A DNA stretch of 64,000 bases from JAGQPD01 sp020426865 (GCA_041399065.1 JAWKTN010000003.1:620001-684000), one strand, 5' to 3'; positions 34,823-43,615 are shown, numbered from the stretch's first letter. Program-made: numbers and translations. The notes: generated from the sequence alone by a model not told the origin.

Positions 34823-34904
34823 CCCCTCGCCCCCAATAGGAGTTACGCAGAAGCGACGACATATTCATGCCACATATGGCCGCAACTCCTTTTGGGGGAG
34901 ACGG
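34823..34904. repeat. REP-like palindrome, copy after PEP-CTERM-like gene A
   Basis: The arms cccctcgcccccaataggagtt and aactccttttgggggagacgg are imperfect inverted copies, and the middle carries gacgacatattcatg. It is the same family as 16297-16377 and is repeated exactly at 38281-38362. Its place directly after a stop codon fits a transcript-end hairpin. Confidence 0.8.
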
Positions 34905-35692
34905 TTAGGGCTTAGGTCCAGGTTTGCACTTTTTCGACGTCATCCAGTGAGGGGAGCGAGGAAATTCAGCAGGTCGAGCGAATTTTTTTGGGGTGTCGGA
35001 TTGAGGGACACCGGCTTTAATGCTCTGACGGCTGCATGGGGTCTGACCCGAATGGCACTACATTCCATGAGCGGTTTAGTGACGCGTACATGGCTGCATG
35101 GGGTCAGACGCTGTTTCCGGTTTTTCAACCCGTGACTTTGTCTGCCAATATGACGCTTATACGTTGCGATGGAGAGAGGCAACATTTCTTTTGGTGGTCC
35201 ATCGCCATGCGGCACGTTGGACAAATCTTCATGGTATGATTGAGGCGGCCAATCGCGTTGTTGGCATCGCATTGTTGCACGTGGATCGGCTGCAAAGGTG
35301 CGACTCGTTGTTGCGGCGAGTGATCGAGATGACGTCCGGGCTTGCCCCCACGGCGTGTCGCGCTCGAGCTAGTTCGCTAAGCGCTAGCGCCCCCCAAGTA
35401 GTTGGCATGAGTCTGCGACGTAGCCTTTTTGGGCGTAGTGAGGCACCACACCCGGTGGCGATGGCTACGGCTTTTGCGCGCGTGTCAAGCATTGGTTGGT
35501 AGGGACAAGGTGTTTTCAGCTTTTAGCGGACGAAACGGCTGGTGCAGGAAAAGTTCCACGGCTGTCCCCAGCCGTTCCGTCTGCTGATAGCGCGCGGGCG
35601 GGATGCGGGTGGGGGCAAAGGGCGCGATGCGGTGATGTTCTCGGCCTACGGGATGGCCTGCGCGAGAGTGATCTGGTATATTTGCATCCACC
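34905..35692. other. non-coding spacer before Rpn copy 4
   Basis: About 790 bases without a supported gene, repeated at 38363-39146. It contains a hairpin-like gtgtcggattgagggacac after a T7 run near 34983, two phrases ctgcatggggtctgacc/ctgcatggggtcagac about 65 bases apart, and from about 35496 the leader shared by all Rpn copies (ttggtaggga, a cggctg palindrome, gggcgcgatgcggtgat). Confidence 0.6.
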
Positions 35693-36679
35693 ATGGAACA
35701 ACTGCCCACGCCGCATAACAATCTGTTTCACTTTGCGCTCACCCACGCGCCGAGCGCGAAGGGTTTGATCGAATCGCAGTTTCCCGTGGAAGTACTGCGT
35801 GAATTGGAGCTCGCTTCCTTGCAACTGGAAAAAGAGAGCTTCGTTGATGCAGACTTACGCGAGAAGTACTCGGATGTCCTTTGGTCGGTTCGGTTGGTTC
35901 AGGCTGACCGCCATCAGCGCGCCGGGAAGAAACCAGGCCGATTCGCGTATGTGTACATCCTGTTGGAACACAAAAGCGAACCGGATCGATTGACGGCACT
36001 ACAATTGCTGACGTACATCGTTCGCATCTGGGAGCGGCAAGTGCGTGAAGGTCTTGACCTTTGTCCCGTCCTTCCGCTCGTGGTCTACCATGGCCCAACA
36101 GGCTGGGCGGCAGCGCGTAGTCTGGAAGAACTACTGCAGACGCCATCGACCCTGGCACCTTATCAGGTGCAATTCCGCTTCCCGCTACTGGACCTCAGCC
36201 AGTGGGCAGATAACCAGCTGAGTAGCGAGCCGATTTTGCAGGGTGTCCTTCGTCTGTTAAAATACGGTCGTAGTCCTCAATTGCGATTTGAACTGCGCGA
36301 GATCCTGGATTTGCTTCGTAGGGCGGCTCCCACAAGTGGCGTGGAGATTTGGTTAGAGGTTATCGGAGTCTATGTCATGGCGGTGAATGAAAGCATTGAA
36401 CGAGACGAATTGAATCAGATCATCAAGAGCGTCTTCCCCACGCAGATCGAACCCAACTCGCTCGCTGCCCGATTGCGTCAAGAAGGCCTGGAAGAGGGTA
36501 TGGAAAAGGGTATGGAAAAGGGTATGGAAAAGGGAAAGCTGACGGGCCGGATCCAAACGCTGCAGGAGTTGCTGCGCGAACCGATTACGCCGGACGATGA
36601 GCTCGAGAAGCGCGAAGTGGATGAGCTACAGATGCTTCTTGAAGATTTGAGAAAACGCAGTCGTCGGTCGGGAGAGTAA
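35693..36679 (+). CDS. Rpn family recombination-promoting nuclease, copy 4 (intact, 3 repeats)
   Basis: A 328-residue intact paralogue of copy 1 with the complete PD-(D/E)XK set (D61, E92, K94) and three MEKG units. The internal start at 36377 (GGAG, eight bases, ATG) would give a 100-residue C-terminal protein. The N-terminal allele (FPVEVLRELELASLQ) matches copies 1 and 2, while the C-terminal allele (KREVDELQ) matches copies 3 and 5, so this copy looks recombinant. It lies within the 3.46-kb duplicated segment, downstream of the PEP-CTERM-like gene on the same strand, but is separated from it by about 880 bases and probably has its own promoter. Confidence 0.9.
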   Translation: MEQLPTPHNNLFHFALTHAPSAKGLIESQFPVEVLRELELASLQLEKESFVDADLREKYSDVLWSVRLVQADRHQRAGKKPGRFAYVYILLEHKSEPDRLTALQLLTYIVRIWERQVREGLDLCPVLPLVVYHGPTGWAAARSLEELLQTPSTLAPYQVQFRFPLLDLSQWADNQLSSEPILQGVLRLLKYGRSPQLRFELREILDLLRRAAPTSGVEIWLEVIGVYVMAVNESIERDELNQIIKSVFPTQIEPNSLAARLRQEGLEEGMEKGMEKGMEKGKLTGRIQTLQELLREPITPDDELEKREVDELQMLLEDLRKRSRRSGE

Positions 36680-37243
36680 GCGAGGGCGTCCGGTGTTGTC
36701 GTGCGAGCAATCGAGCGGTGCCCTTTCACCCGCTGCAGCACAGAGCACAGCAGACGTACGACCAACAGATATTGCTGCCTTGCTGGGTAGGCCGGGACCG
36801 CGAGATCTCTCAATGATTGCGCCATGGGCTCGCAGCCAGGCATTCATCGAGCCGGACTGATTGAGCGGGGCGCCGTCAATCGCTCCGCCGATCCCCAGCG
36901 TTCTGGCGTGCGGCCACTGTTCGGGTGCTTGTGGTTTGCTCAACGGCCGGGGGATCGGCCGGAGCTATTTACGTTCCTGCCCAAGGCCAAGACGAGAATG
37001 AATCCACGAAGGCCATGCCGCGACAGTGTGTGCTCAGCAGATTTGCTCGACCGGAAACGTCAGCAATAAATGCATAAGCCGTTTCGTTGCGCGACAGCGA
37101 TACTTGATGGTTCGAGGTATCAAGCATTGTCTGTCACCATTTGGGTAATATGAAACAGCGGCGCGAACTCCAAAAAATGTCTCGACTGCAGTACGTGGGC
37201 ACGAGTCAGCTCGGAAAAGATGTATATACTATGCCGACATGCG
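36680..37243. other. spacer after Rpn copy 4
   Basis: Homologous to 31657-32229. No gene is supported. It carries the cttgat...atcaag hairpin at 37103-37124. It ends at a deletion junction where sequence equivalent to 32229 is joined to sequence equivalent to 33786, sharing the two bases AT. Confidence 0.65.
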
Positions 37244-37462
37244 ATAGACGCGGGCGACTATACGATTTGGAAGGATGATTTTGGACTGAGGTATTCGGAC
37301 GCCGACTTTAATCGCGACGGCCACGTCGATAATACGGACGGTGAGATACTTTTTGCGAACTTAGGGCTTGAGGAATGTGCAGATCGTTTTGAAGGAGACG
37401 CCGACGATGATGGCGACGTTGACGGCAACGATTTCCTCATATGGCAGCAGGAATTTGAATGA
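37220..37462 (+). pseudogene. remnant of the choice-of-anchor/dockerin gene (dockerin part only)
   Basis: Bases 37244-37462 equal the last 220 bases of the choice-of-anchor gene, with two differences near the left end. The upstream ~1.56 kb is deleted. An ATG at 37220 happens to be in frame, giving an 80-residue frame with two calcium-loop motifs and the same 4-bp overlap with the following PEP-CTERM-like gene. Translation may persist, but the anchor domain and signal peptide are gone. Confidence 0.75.
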
Positions 37463-38274
37463 TTGATAAGCAAGATGACAGGAAGGTTGCCGAGTGTCAT
37501 TCCAGTGGGCGGTCGGTCGCTTTGAATTCAAGCACACTCGTTCTTCTTTTGCTTGCGGTGTGTTGTCTCGAGTCACGGGCATATGGTTGGGGCGACGTAG
37601 TCATTGACGATTTTGACCAGAGCGCGACGCTGCTTCGCGAAAAACTTGTTGGTCCGGATCACTTCCACGATCCAGTTCTAGTGAGCCCGCATGACGCTGG
37701 ACGGAGTTTCTATGGACCAGGTACTAGGTTTGATGTGTTGATCGATTCAAACACCGAGACGGAAGGTGAACTAACCATTGAAATTGAAAACCTAATCCGC
37801 CTCCCCAGTCAATCCGGTGGCAGGGCCGATATCACAATAAGCTATATTTTCGGGCCACCGGTCGACTTGGTTGGAGCCAGTCAGAACAATGCCTTCGCAT
37901 TGGATTTTTCGTCGATTGAAAGCAGCGTGAGCCCGGGTTTTGCTCGAGTTGTCTTTATCGACGAGAATAACGAGGGTTTCGGTGCGTGGAATTATGATCT
38001 TCCACTGAACTCCGAGTCGCATACGGAGCTGTTTCCATTTGACGCGTTTGTTGCGCGTGGTGGCACAGTCGAGCCCCGGCTCGATAGGATCAAGTACGTT
38101 TCATTTTCATTTTTATTTTTTGATGCGCCCGCCGCCATGACGTGGAATGCATCCATTCAACGCTTCCGTACGACACGAATCGTTCCCGAACCCAGCGGCA
38201 TTTCTTTCATTGCGACGATTTGCTTCCTGATTTTCTGGATGGGCTACGCCCGGGCTGATGAAAACTTGCCGTAG
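37459..38274 (+). CDS. PEP-CTERM-like secreted protein, copy B
   Basis: Same length (271 residues), signal-like N-terminus and VPEPSG C-terminal sorting signal as copy A. The changes relative to A cluster at about residues 81-93 (here GRSFYGPGTRFDV), 117-140, 160-168 and 222-233. The remaining ~200 residues are identical. Copy B has more Gly and fewer Arg in the clusters, which looks like the better-folded or ancestral form (inference). It is coupled by a 4-bp overlap to the dockerin remnant upstream and is followed by a REP palindrome. Function unknown; surface location is inferred from the signals. Confidence 0.78.
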   Translation: MIDKQDDRKVAECHSSGRSVALNSSTLVLLLLAVCCLESRAYGWGDVVIDDFDQSATLLREKLVGPDHFHDPVLVSPHDAGRSFYGPGTRFDVLIDSNTETEGELTIEIENLIRLPSQSGGRADITISYIFGPPVDLVGASQNNAFALDFSSIESSVSPGFARVVFIDENNEGFGAWNYDLPLNSESHTELFPFDAFVARGGTVEPRLDRIKYVSFSFLFFDAPAAMTWNASIQRFRTTRIVPEPSGISFIATICFLIFWMGYARADENLP

Positions 38275-38280
38275 CCAAGT

Positions 38281-38362
38281 CCCCTCGCCCCCAATAGGAG
38301 TTACGCAGAAGCGACGACATATTCATGCCACATATGGCCGCAACTCCTTTTGGGGGAGACGG
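38281..38362. repeat. REP-like palindrome, copy after PEP-CTERM-like gene B
   Basis: Identical to the element at 34823-34904 and carried along by the segmental duplication. Confidence 0.8.
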
Positions 38363-39146
38363 TTAGGGCTTAGGTCCAGGTTTGCACTTTTTCGACGTCA
38401 TCCAGTGAGGGGAGCGAGGAAATTCAGCAGGTCGAGCGAATTTTTTTGGGGTGTCGGATTGAGGGACACCGGCTTTAATGCTCTGACGGCTGCATGGGGT
38501 CTGACCCGAATGGCACTACATTCCATGAGCGGTTTAGTGACGCGTGCATGGCTACATGGGGTCAGACGCTGTTTCCGGTTTTTCAACCCGTGACTTTGTC
38601 TGCCAATATGACGCTTATGCGTTGCGATGGAGAGAGGCGTCATTTCTTTTGGTGGTCCATCGCCATACGGCACGTTGGACAAATCTTCATGGTATGATTG
38701 AGGCGGCCAATCGCGTTGTTGGCATCGCATTGTTGCACGTGGATCGGCTGCAAAGGTGCGACTCGTTGTTGCGGCGAGTGATCGAGATGCCGTCCGGGCT
38801 TGACCCCACGGCGTGTCGCGCTCGAGCTAGTTCGCTAAGCGCTAGCGCCCCCCAAGTAGTTGGCATGAGTCTGCGACGTAGCCTTTTTGGGCGTAGTGAG
38901 GCACCACACCCGGTGGCGATGGCTACGGCTTTTGCGCGCGTGTCAAGCATTGGTTGGTAGGGACAAGGTGTTTTCAGCTTTTAGCGGACGAAACGGCTGG
39001 TGCAGGAAAAGTTCCACGGCTGTCCCCAGCCGTTCCGTCTGCTGATAGCGCGCGGGATGTGAGTGGGGGCAAAGGGCGCGATGCGGTGATATTCTCGGCC
39101 TGCGGGATGGCCTGCGCGAGAGTGGTCTGGTATATTGGCATTCACT
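38363..39146. other. non-coding spacer before Rpn copy 5
   Basis: Counterpart of 34905-35692 with few substitutions. No gene is supported. The Rpn leader here ends tatattggcattcactATG rather than tatatttgtatccaccATG. Confidence 0.6.
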
Positions 39147-40121
39147 ATGGAACAACTGCCCACGCCGCATAACAATCTGTTTCACTTTGCGCTCACCCAC
39201 GCACCGAGCGCGAAGGGTTTGATCGAATCGCAGTTTCCCGCGGAAGTACTACGTGAACTCGAGCTCGATTCCTTGCAACTGGAAAAAGAGAGCTTCGTTG
39301 ATGCAGACTTGCGCGAGAAGTACTCGGATGTCCTTTGGTCGGTTCGGTTGGTTCAGGCTGACAGACATCAGCGCGCCGGGAAGAAACCAGGCCGATTCGC
39401 GTATGTGTACATCCTGTTGGAACACAAAAGCGAACCGGATCGGTTGACGGCACTACAATTGCTGACGTACATCGTTCGCATCTGGGAGCGGCAAGTGCGT
39501 GAAGGTCTTGACCTTTGTCCCGTCCTTCCGCTCGTGGTCTACCATGGCCCAACAGGCTGGGCGGCAGCGCGTAGTCTGGAAGAACTACTGCAGACGCCAT
39601 CGACCCTGGCACCTTATCAGGTGCAATTCCGCTTCCCGCTACTGGACCTCAGCCAGTGGGCGGATAACCAGCTGAGTAGCGAGCCGATTTTGCAGGGTGT
39701 CCTTCGTCTGTTAAAATACGGTCGTAGTCCTCAATTGCGATTTGAACTGCGCGAGATCCTGGATTTGCTTCGTAGGGCGGCTCCCACCAGTGGCGTGGAG
39801 ATTTGGTTAGAGGTTATCGGAGTCTATGTCATGGCGGTGAATGAAAGCATTGAACGAGACGAATTGAATCAGATCATCAAGAGCGTCTTCCCCACGCAGA
39901 TCGAACCCAACTCGCTCGCTGCCCGATTGCGTCAAGAAGGCCTGGAAGAGGGTATGGAAAAGGGAATGGAAAAGGGAAAGCTGACGGGCCGGATCCAAAC
40001 GCTGCAGGAGTTGCTGCGCGAACCGATTACGCCGGACGATGAGCTCGAGAAGCGCGAAGTGGATGAGCTACAGTCTCTTTTTGAAGATTTGAGAAAACGC
40101 AGTCGTCGATCGGGAGAGTAA
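39147..40121 (+). CDS. Rpn family recombination-promoting nuclease, copy 5 (intact, 2 repeats)
   Basis: A 324-residue intact copy from the ATG equivalent to the other copies; an in-frame TTG at 39135 is not supported. The PD-(D/E)XK residues are intact and there are two MEKG units. The internal start at 39831 (GGAG, eight bases, ATG) would give a 96-residue C-terminal product. The N-terminal allele FPAEVLRELELDSLQ is shared with broken copy 3, and the C-terminal tail is KREVDELQSLFEDL. It is the last Rpn copy before single-copy chromosomal genes resume. Confidence 0.9.
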   Translation: MEQLPTPHNNLFHFALTHAPSAKGLIESQFPAEVLRELELDSLQLEKESFVDADLREKYSDVLWSVRLVQADRHQRAGKKPGRFAYVYILLEHKSEPDRLTALQLLTYIVRIWERQVREGLDLCPVLPLVVYHGPTGWAAARSLEELLQTPSTLAPYQVQFRFPLLDLSQWADNQLSSEPILQGVLRLLKYGRSPQLRFELREILDLLRRAAPTSGVEIWLEVIGVYVMAVNESIERDELNQIIKSVFPTQIEPNSLAARLRQEGLEEGMEKGMEKGKLTGRIQTLQELLREPITPDDELEKREVDELQSLFEDLRKRSRRSGE

Positions 40122-40706
40122 GCTAGGGCGTCCGGTGTTGTCGTGCGAGCAATCGAGCGGTGCCCTTTCACCCGCTGCAGCACAGAGCACAGCAGACGCA
40201 CGACCAACAGATATTGCTGCCTTGCTGGGTAGGCCGGGACCGCGAGATCTCTCAATGATTGCGCCATGGGCTCGCAGCCAGGCATTCATCGAGCCGGACT
40301 GATTGAGCGGGGCGCCGTCAATCGCTCCGCCGATCCCCAGTGTTATGGCGTGCGGCCACTGTTCGGGTGCTTGTGGTTTGCTCAACGGCCGGGGGATCGG
40401 CCGGAGCTATTTACGTTCCTGCCCAAGGCGAATCCACAAAGGCCATGCCGCGACAGTGTGTAGTCAGCAGATTTGCTCGGCCGGAAACGTCAGCAATAAA
40501 TGCAGAAGCCGTTTCGTTCCGCGACAGCGATGCTTGATGGTTCGAGGTATCAAGCATTAGGGCATCGCGCTGGGGCAAGTTATTGTATCGGTCCAACGGC
40601 GGTTGTTTTAAGGGGCATCTGTCGCTAGGCTGCAATAGCGAAAAAAACCACTTTGCCTCCCATAGGCGGGCATCGGTTGTCAGACTACACGGAGCGTCAT
40701 TTTTCG
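40122..40706. other. right end of the repeat island and UbiD leader
   Basis: Bases 40122-40558 are the third copy of the post-Rpn spacer, ending in the eight-base-stem hairpin at 40531-40556. The remaining ~150 bases are unique, with no gene seen. Confidence 0.6.
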
Positions 40707-42536
40707 ATGGGATATCGATCGTTAAGAGATTGCGTCGCAGACCTGGAACGTGCGGGACAGCTTGTCCGTTTGACGACCGAGGTAGACGCTCGGCTGGAAG
40801 CAGCGGAGATTCATCGTCGAGTCTTCGCGTCCGGTGGTCCCGCCGTGTTGTTTGAAAATGTTCGCGGTTGCCAGTTTCCTATGGTATCGAATCTGTTTGG
40901 CTCGATGGAGCGAGTTCGCTACATTTTTCGTGACACGTTGCAGCGAGTTCAGGATCTTGTTGCGCTGAAGCTTGATCCTGGAGCGGCAGTTCGAAACCCA
41001 ATCCGCTATGCCAGGACGCCGTTTGCTGCCATGTCCATGCTGCCGCGAGTGTGCCGCACAGGTCCCGTCCTGAAGAATTCAACAACGGTCTCCCGCTTGC
41101 CCTATCTGCAATCCTGGCCGGACGATGGCGGGCCATTCGTCACGTTACCGGCCGTTTATACCGAAGACGTCACGTCGCCGGGCTGGAATCACTCGAATCT
41201 GGGAATGTATCGCATCCAATTGTCGGGGAATCGATACGTTACGGACAAAGATATCGGCTTGCACTATCAGTTGCATCGCGGGATAGGCATTCACCATTCG
41301 ATTGCTGTACGGACGAAGCAACCGTTTCGAGTGAATGTGTTTATCGGGGGAAGCCCGGCGATGACGGTATCGGCCGTAATGCCACTTCCCGAAGGGATGC
41401 CGGAAGTGTCGTTTGCTGGTGCTTTGGCCGGCCACCGCATCCCGTTGATCCGACGCGGTGACGGGCCTGCTATCTATGCCGATGCGGACTTTTGCATCAG
41501 TGGAACCGTTGATCCCGATCGATTGCTTCCGGAGGGTCCCTTTGGCGACCACTTGGGATACTATAGTCTTATGCACGACTTTCCCGTCCTGAAAGTTGAC
41601 AAGGTGTGGCATCGCGATGGTGCCATCTGGCCGTTTACGGTTGTCGGCCGACCACCTCAAGAAGATACCATGTTTGGCACGTTGATACATGAAATTACAG
41701 GTCCCGTGATTCCCACGGTGGTACCAGGCGTGAAAGCAGTTCACGCGGTAGACGCGGCCGGCGTCCATCCGCTGATGTTGGCACTGGGAAGCGAACGCTA
41801 TGTACCCTACGAAGCTCGGACGCAGCCGCGAGAGATTCTTACGCAGGCAAATGCCATCCTTGGACAGGGGCAGATGTCGTTGGCCAAATACCTTTGGATC
41901 GCCGCGCACGAGGACGACCCCTCACTGAACCTGCACGACATTCCCAGATTCTTCGCGCATGTACTATCGCGGGTCAATCTGCAACGCGACTTACATTTTC
42001 ACACGTGCACGACGATCGACACACTTGATTATACCGGTGGAAAGCTGAATGAAGGCTCGAAGTTAGTCGTTGCCGCAGCAGGGCCCGTCATTCGCACCCT
42101 TCCCCACGCACTCCCCAGCAACCTGGAACTGCCGACAGGGTTTTCCGACCCCCGGTTGGCAATGCCCGGCGTGATGTGTATCACCGCCCCTAAGGCCACC
42201 GAAAACGACGATCAGCTGCAACGCTTTTGCCAGTATTACGACGCCCACGCATCAATCAATCAGTTCCCCATGCTCGTGCTGGTCGACGACAACATTTTCG
42301 CCACTCGCAATCTGAACAACTTTTTGTGGGTGACATTTACTCGCAGCGACCCTGCGGCAGATATTGACGGGATTGAACCCGAAGTGCGTCATAAGCATTG
42401 GGGATGCCGAGGGGCGATGGTGATTGACGCACGCAGCAAGCCGCATCATGCTCCACCGCTGGTCGAAGACCCGCAAGTCACGACAAAGGTCGATGCGATG
42501 GCGGCACAAGGCGGCCCGCTGGCCCGCTGGCTTTAG
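40707..42536 (+). CDS. UbiD family decarboxylase
   Basis: A 609-residue prenylated-FMN-dependent decarboxylase of the UbiD family, from the ATG at 40707 (MGYRSLRDCVADLE). An upstream in-frame TTG at 40653 adds residues unlike the family. The family core includes AVLFENVRG, the cofactor-binding NLGMYRIQL region, the catalytic loop PEGPFGDHLGYYS (the Glu of EGPFGD being the conserved acid), and TMFGTLIHEITGPVIPTVVPGV. UbiD enzymes (de)carboxylate aromatic or unsaturated acids. No UbiX flavin prenyltransferase is in the window. The physiological substrate (ubiquinone/menaquinone intermediate or aromatic acid) is unknown. The next gene starts eight bases after its stop, so they are likely co-transcribed. 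Confidence 0.9.
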   Translation: MGYRSLRDCVADLERAGQLVRLTTEVDARLEAAEIHRRVFASGGPAVLFENVRGCQFPMVSNLFGSMERVRYIFRDTLQRVQDLVALKLDPGAAVRNPIRYARTPFAAMSMLPRVCRTGPVLKNSTTVSRLPYLQSWPDDGGPFVTLPAVYTEDVTSPGWNHSNLGMYRIQLSGNRYVTDKDIGLHYQLHRGIGIHHSIAVRTKQPFRVNVFIGGSPAMTVSAVMPLPEGMPEVSFAGALAGHRIPLIRRGDGPAIYADADFCISGTVDPDRLLPEGPFGDHLGYYSLMHDFPVLKVDKVWHRDGAIWPFTVVGRPPQEDTMFGTLIHEITGPVIPTVVPGVKAVHAVDAAGVHPLMLALGSERYVPYEARTQPREILTQANAILGQGQMSLAKYLWIAAHEDDPSLNLHDIPRFFAHVLSRVNLQRDLHFHTCTTIDTLDYTGGKLNEGSKLVVAAAGPVIRTLPHALPSNLELPTGFSDPRLAMPGVMCITAPKATENDDQLQRFCQYYDAHASINQFPMLVLVDDNIFATRNLNNFLWVTFTRSDPAADIDGIEPEVRHKHWGCRGAMVIDARSKPHHAPPLVEDPQVTTKVDAMAAQGGPLARWL

Positions 42537-42544
42537 GTTCAAGG

Positions 42545-43615
42545 ATGCAGTTCATGTTTGTACCGTCCTCGTGTCTTGCCGTCGTCGATGCCCAATGGCT
42601 GACGGCCGGCATCATCGTGCTGGTGGGACTTTGGATGGTGGCCCTGGGTGGCTGCGTTGGGAGCTTCCTGAACGTGGTCGCTTATCGGCTGCCACGGCGA
42701 ATGGCCTTGTCCTACCCTCCGTCGCGGTGCCCGGTTTGCGGACACAGCATTCGAGCGCGCGACAATGTGCCAGTGCTGGGGTGGTTGTGGCTGCGAGGAA
42801 AGTGCCGCGATTGCGGCACAACTATTTCGGCAAGATACCCCGCCGTCGAGGCGATCACTGCGATGTCGTTTCTGTTGGTCGGAATCGCCGATATTCTTGG
42901 GCGTCCACGTGCGGCCCTGGACTCGATCCCCGGAAGCTCTCTCCTGACAACCTGGTCCACCTATCTGGTACATATCACGATCATCGCCACGATCATCACT
43001 CTAGCGTTATTGGAGCGGGACAAGCTGCGAGTGCCGCGTTCGCTACTGCTGGTTTCGTTGTCGCTCGTCGCGCTTTGGCAATGCGGCGTTCATGTGGGCA
43101 AAGCACCGTACGGCATGCCCCATTGGTCGCACGTCGTCAGCGGCTTACAGGAAACAGGCATCGGCGCCACGTGGGGAGCATTGCTCGGAATTGTCTTAGG
43201 CTTCCAATGGCCCGGCACCGACGGTGGATCGCACCGACGTGTTAGGTGCTTTGTCGCCTTTGTCGTGGCCGGGGCCGGCATCGGTCCGGCACCGATGGGA
43301 GCATTGGCGGCAGGTCAAGTCGTTTCCTACGGTTTGTGGTGTTGGTGGCGGTCTCGACACTCGTCCTGGATTCGCCCCGTTCCTAAATGGGCACCCTGGA
43401 TGATCGCAAATGTACTACTTTTTTTTCTCTGTTTTCGATGCAAGGCATCCGGAACACTAAGCATGCCGCCACTGGAAAAGACACTGGAAAAGACACTGGA
43501 AATGACACCCTGGATGGACTCAGCCTACCTTCTCGCGGGCTTTGTAGTGATCGGATGGGGTAGCCTTGCCGTCCGATCCGTACTACGCCATTGGCCTTTT
43601 TGCGGGTCGCAGTAG
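42545..43615 (+). CDS. prepilin peptidase-like membrane protein with degenerate catalytic half
   Basis: A 356-residue multi-span membrane protein. The N-terminal half matches type IV prepilin peptidases (A24): GGCVGSFLNVVAYRLPRRM, then the two zinc-binding Cys pairs CPVCG and CRDCGTTISARYPAVE. The C-terminal half should carry two catalytic Asp, the second in a GxGD motif. One Asp candidate exists (LERDKLRVP), but no GxGDxK is visible; the comparable region reads GTDGGSHRRV. It may therefore lack peptidase activity. A run of repeated ekTLEKTLEMT residues precedes the last membrane helix (DNA repeat near 43476-43505). Co-transcribed with ubiD; no pilin genes are nearby. Confidence 0.8.
   Translation: MQFMFVPSSCLAVVDAQWLTAGIIVLVGLWMVALGGCVGSFLNVVAYRLPRRMALSYPPSRCPVCGHSIRARDNVPVLGWLWLRGKCRDCGTTISARYPAVEAITAMSFLLVGIADILGRPRAALDSIPGSSLLTTWSTYLVHITIIATIITLALLERDKLRVPRSLLLVSLSLVALWQCGVHVGKAPYGMPHWSHVVSGLQETGIGATWGALLGIVLGFQWPGTDGGSHRRVRCFVAFVVAGAGIGPAPMGALAAGQVVSYGLWCWWRSRHSSWIRPVPKWAPWMIANVLLFFLCFRCKASGTLSMPPLEKTLEKTLEMTPWMDSAYLLAGFVVIGWGSLAVRSVLRHWPFCGSQ

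Larger units (their letters stand above)
33786..37243. repeat. first copy of a 3.46-kb tandem segmental duplication
   Basis: The segment from within the dockerin region through the PEP-CTERM-like gene, the REP palindrome, the spacer, Rpn copy 4 and its 3' spacer is repeated head-to-tail at 37244-40558, with an offset of 3458 bases at the left end. Most of the sequence is near identical. Clustered differences lie in the PEP-CTERM-like gene and in Rpn repeat number. The last ~115 bases (37129-37243) are missing from the second copy. Confidence 0.88.
37244..40558. repeat. second copy of the 3.46-kb tandem segmental duplication
   Basis: Begins at the dockerin deletion junction and runs through PEP-CTERM-like gene B, a REP palindrome, the spacer and Rpn copy 5 to the hairpin tgcttgat...atcaagca (40531-40556). 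After caagcatt (ending at 40558) similarity to the first copy stops abruptly and chromosomal sequence leading to the UbiD gene begins. Confidence 0.88.

Noticed and set aside
35229..35492. Minus-strand frame repeated at 38687-38950
   Set aside because: Repeated only by the segmental duplication; no ribosome-binding site and no similarity to a known family.
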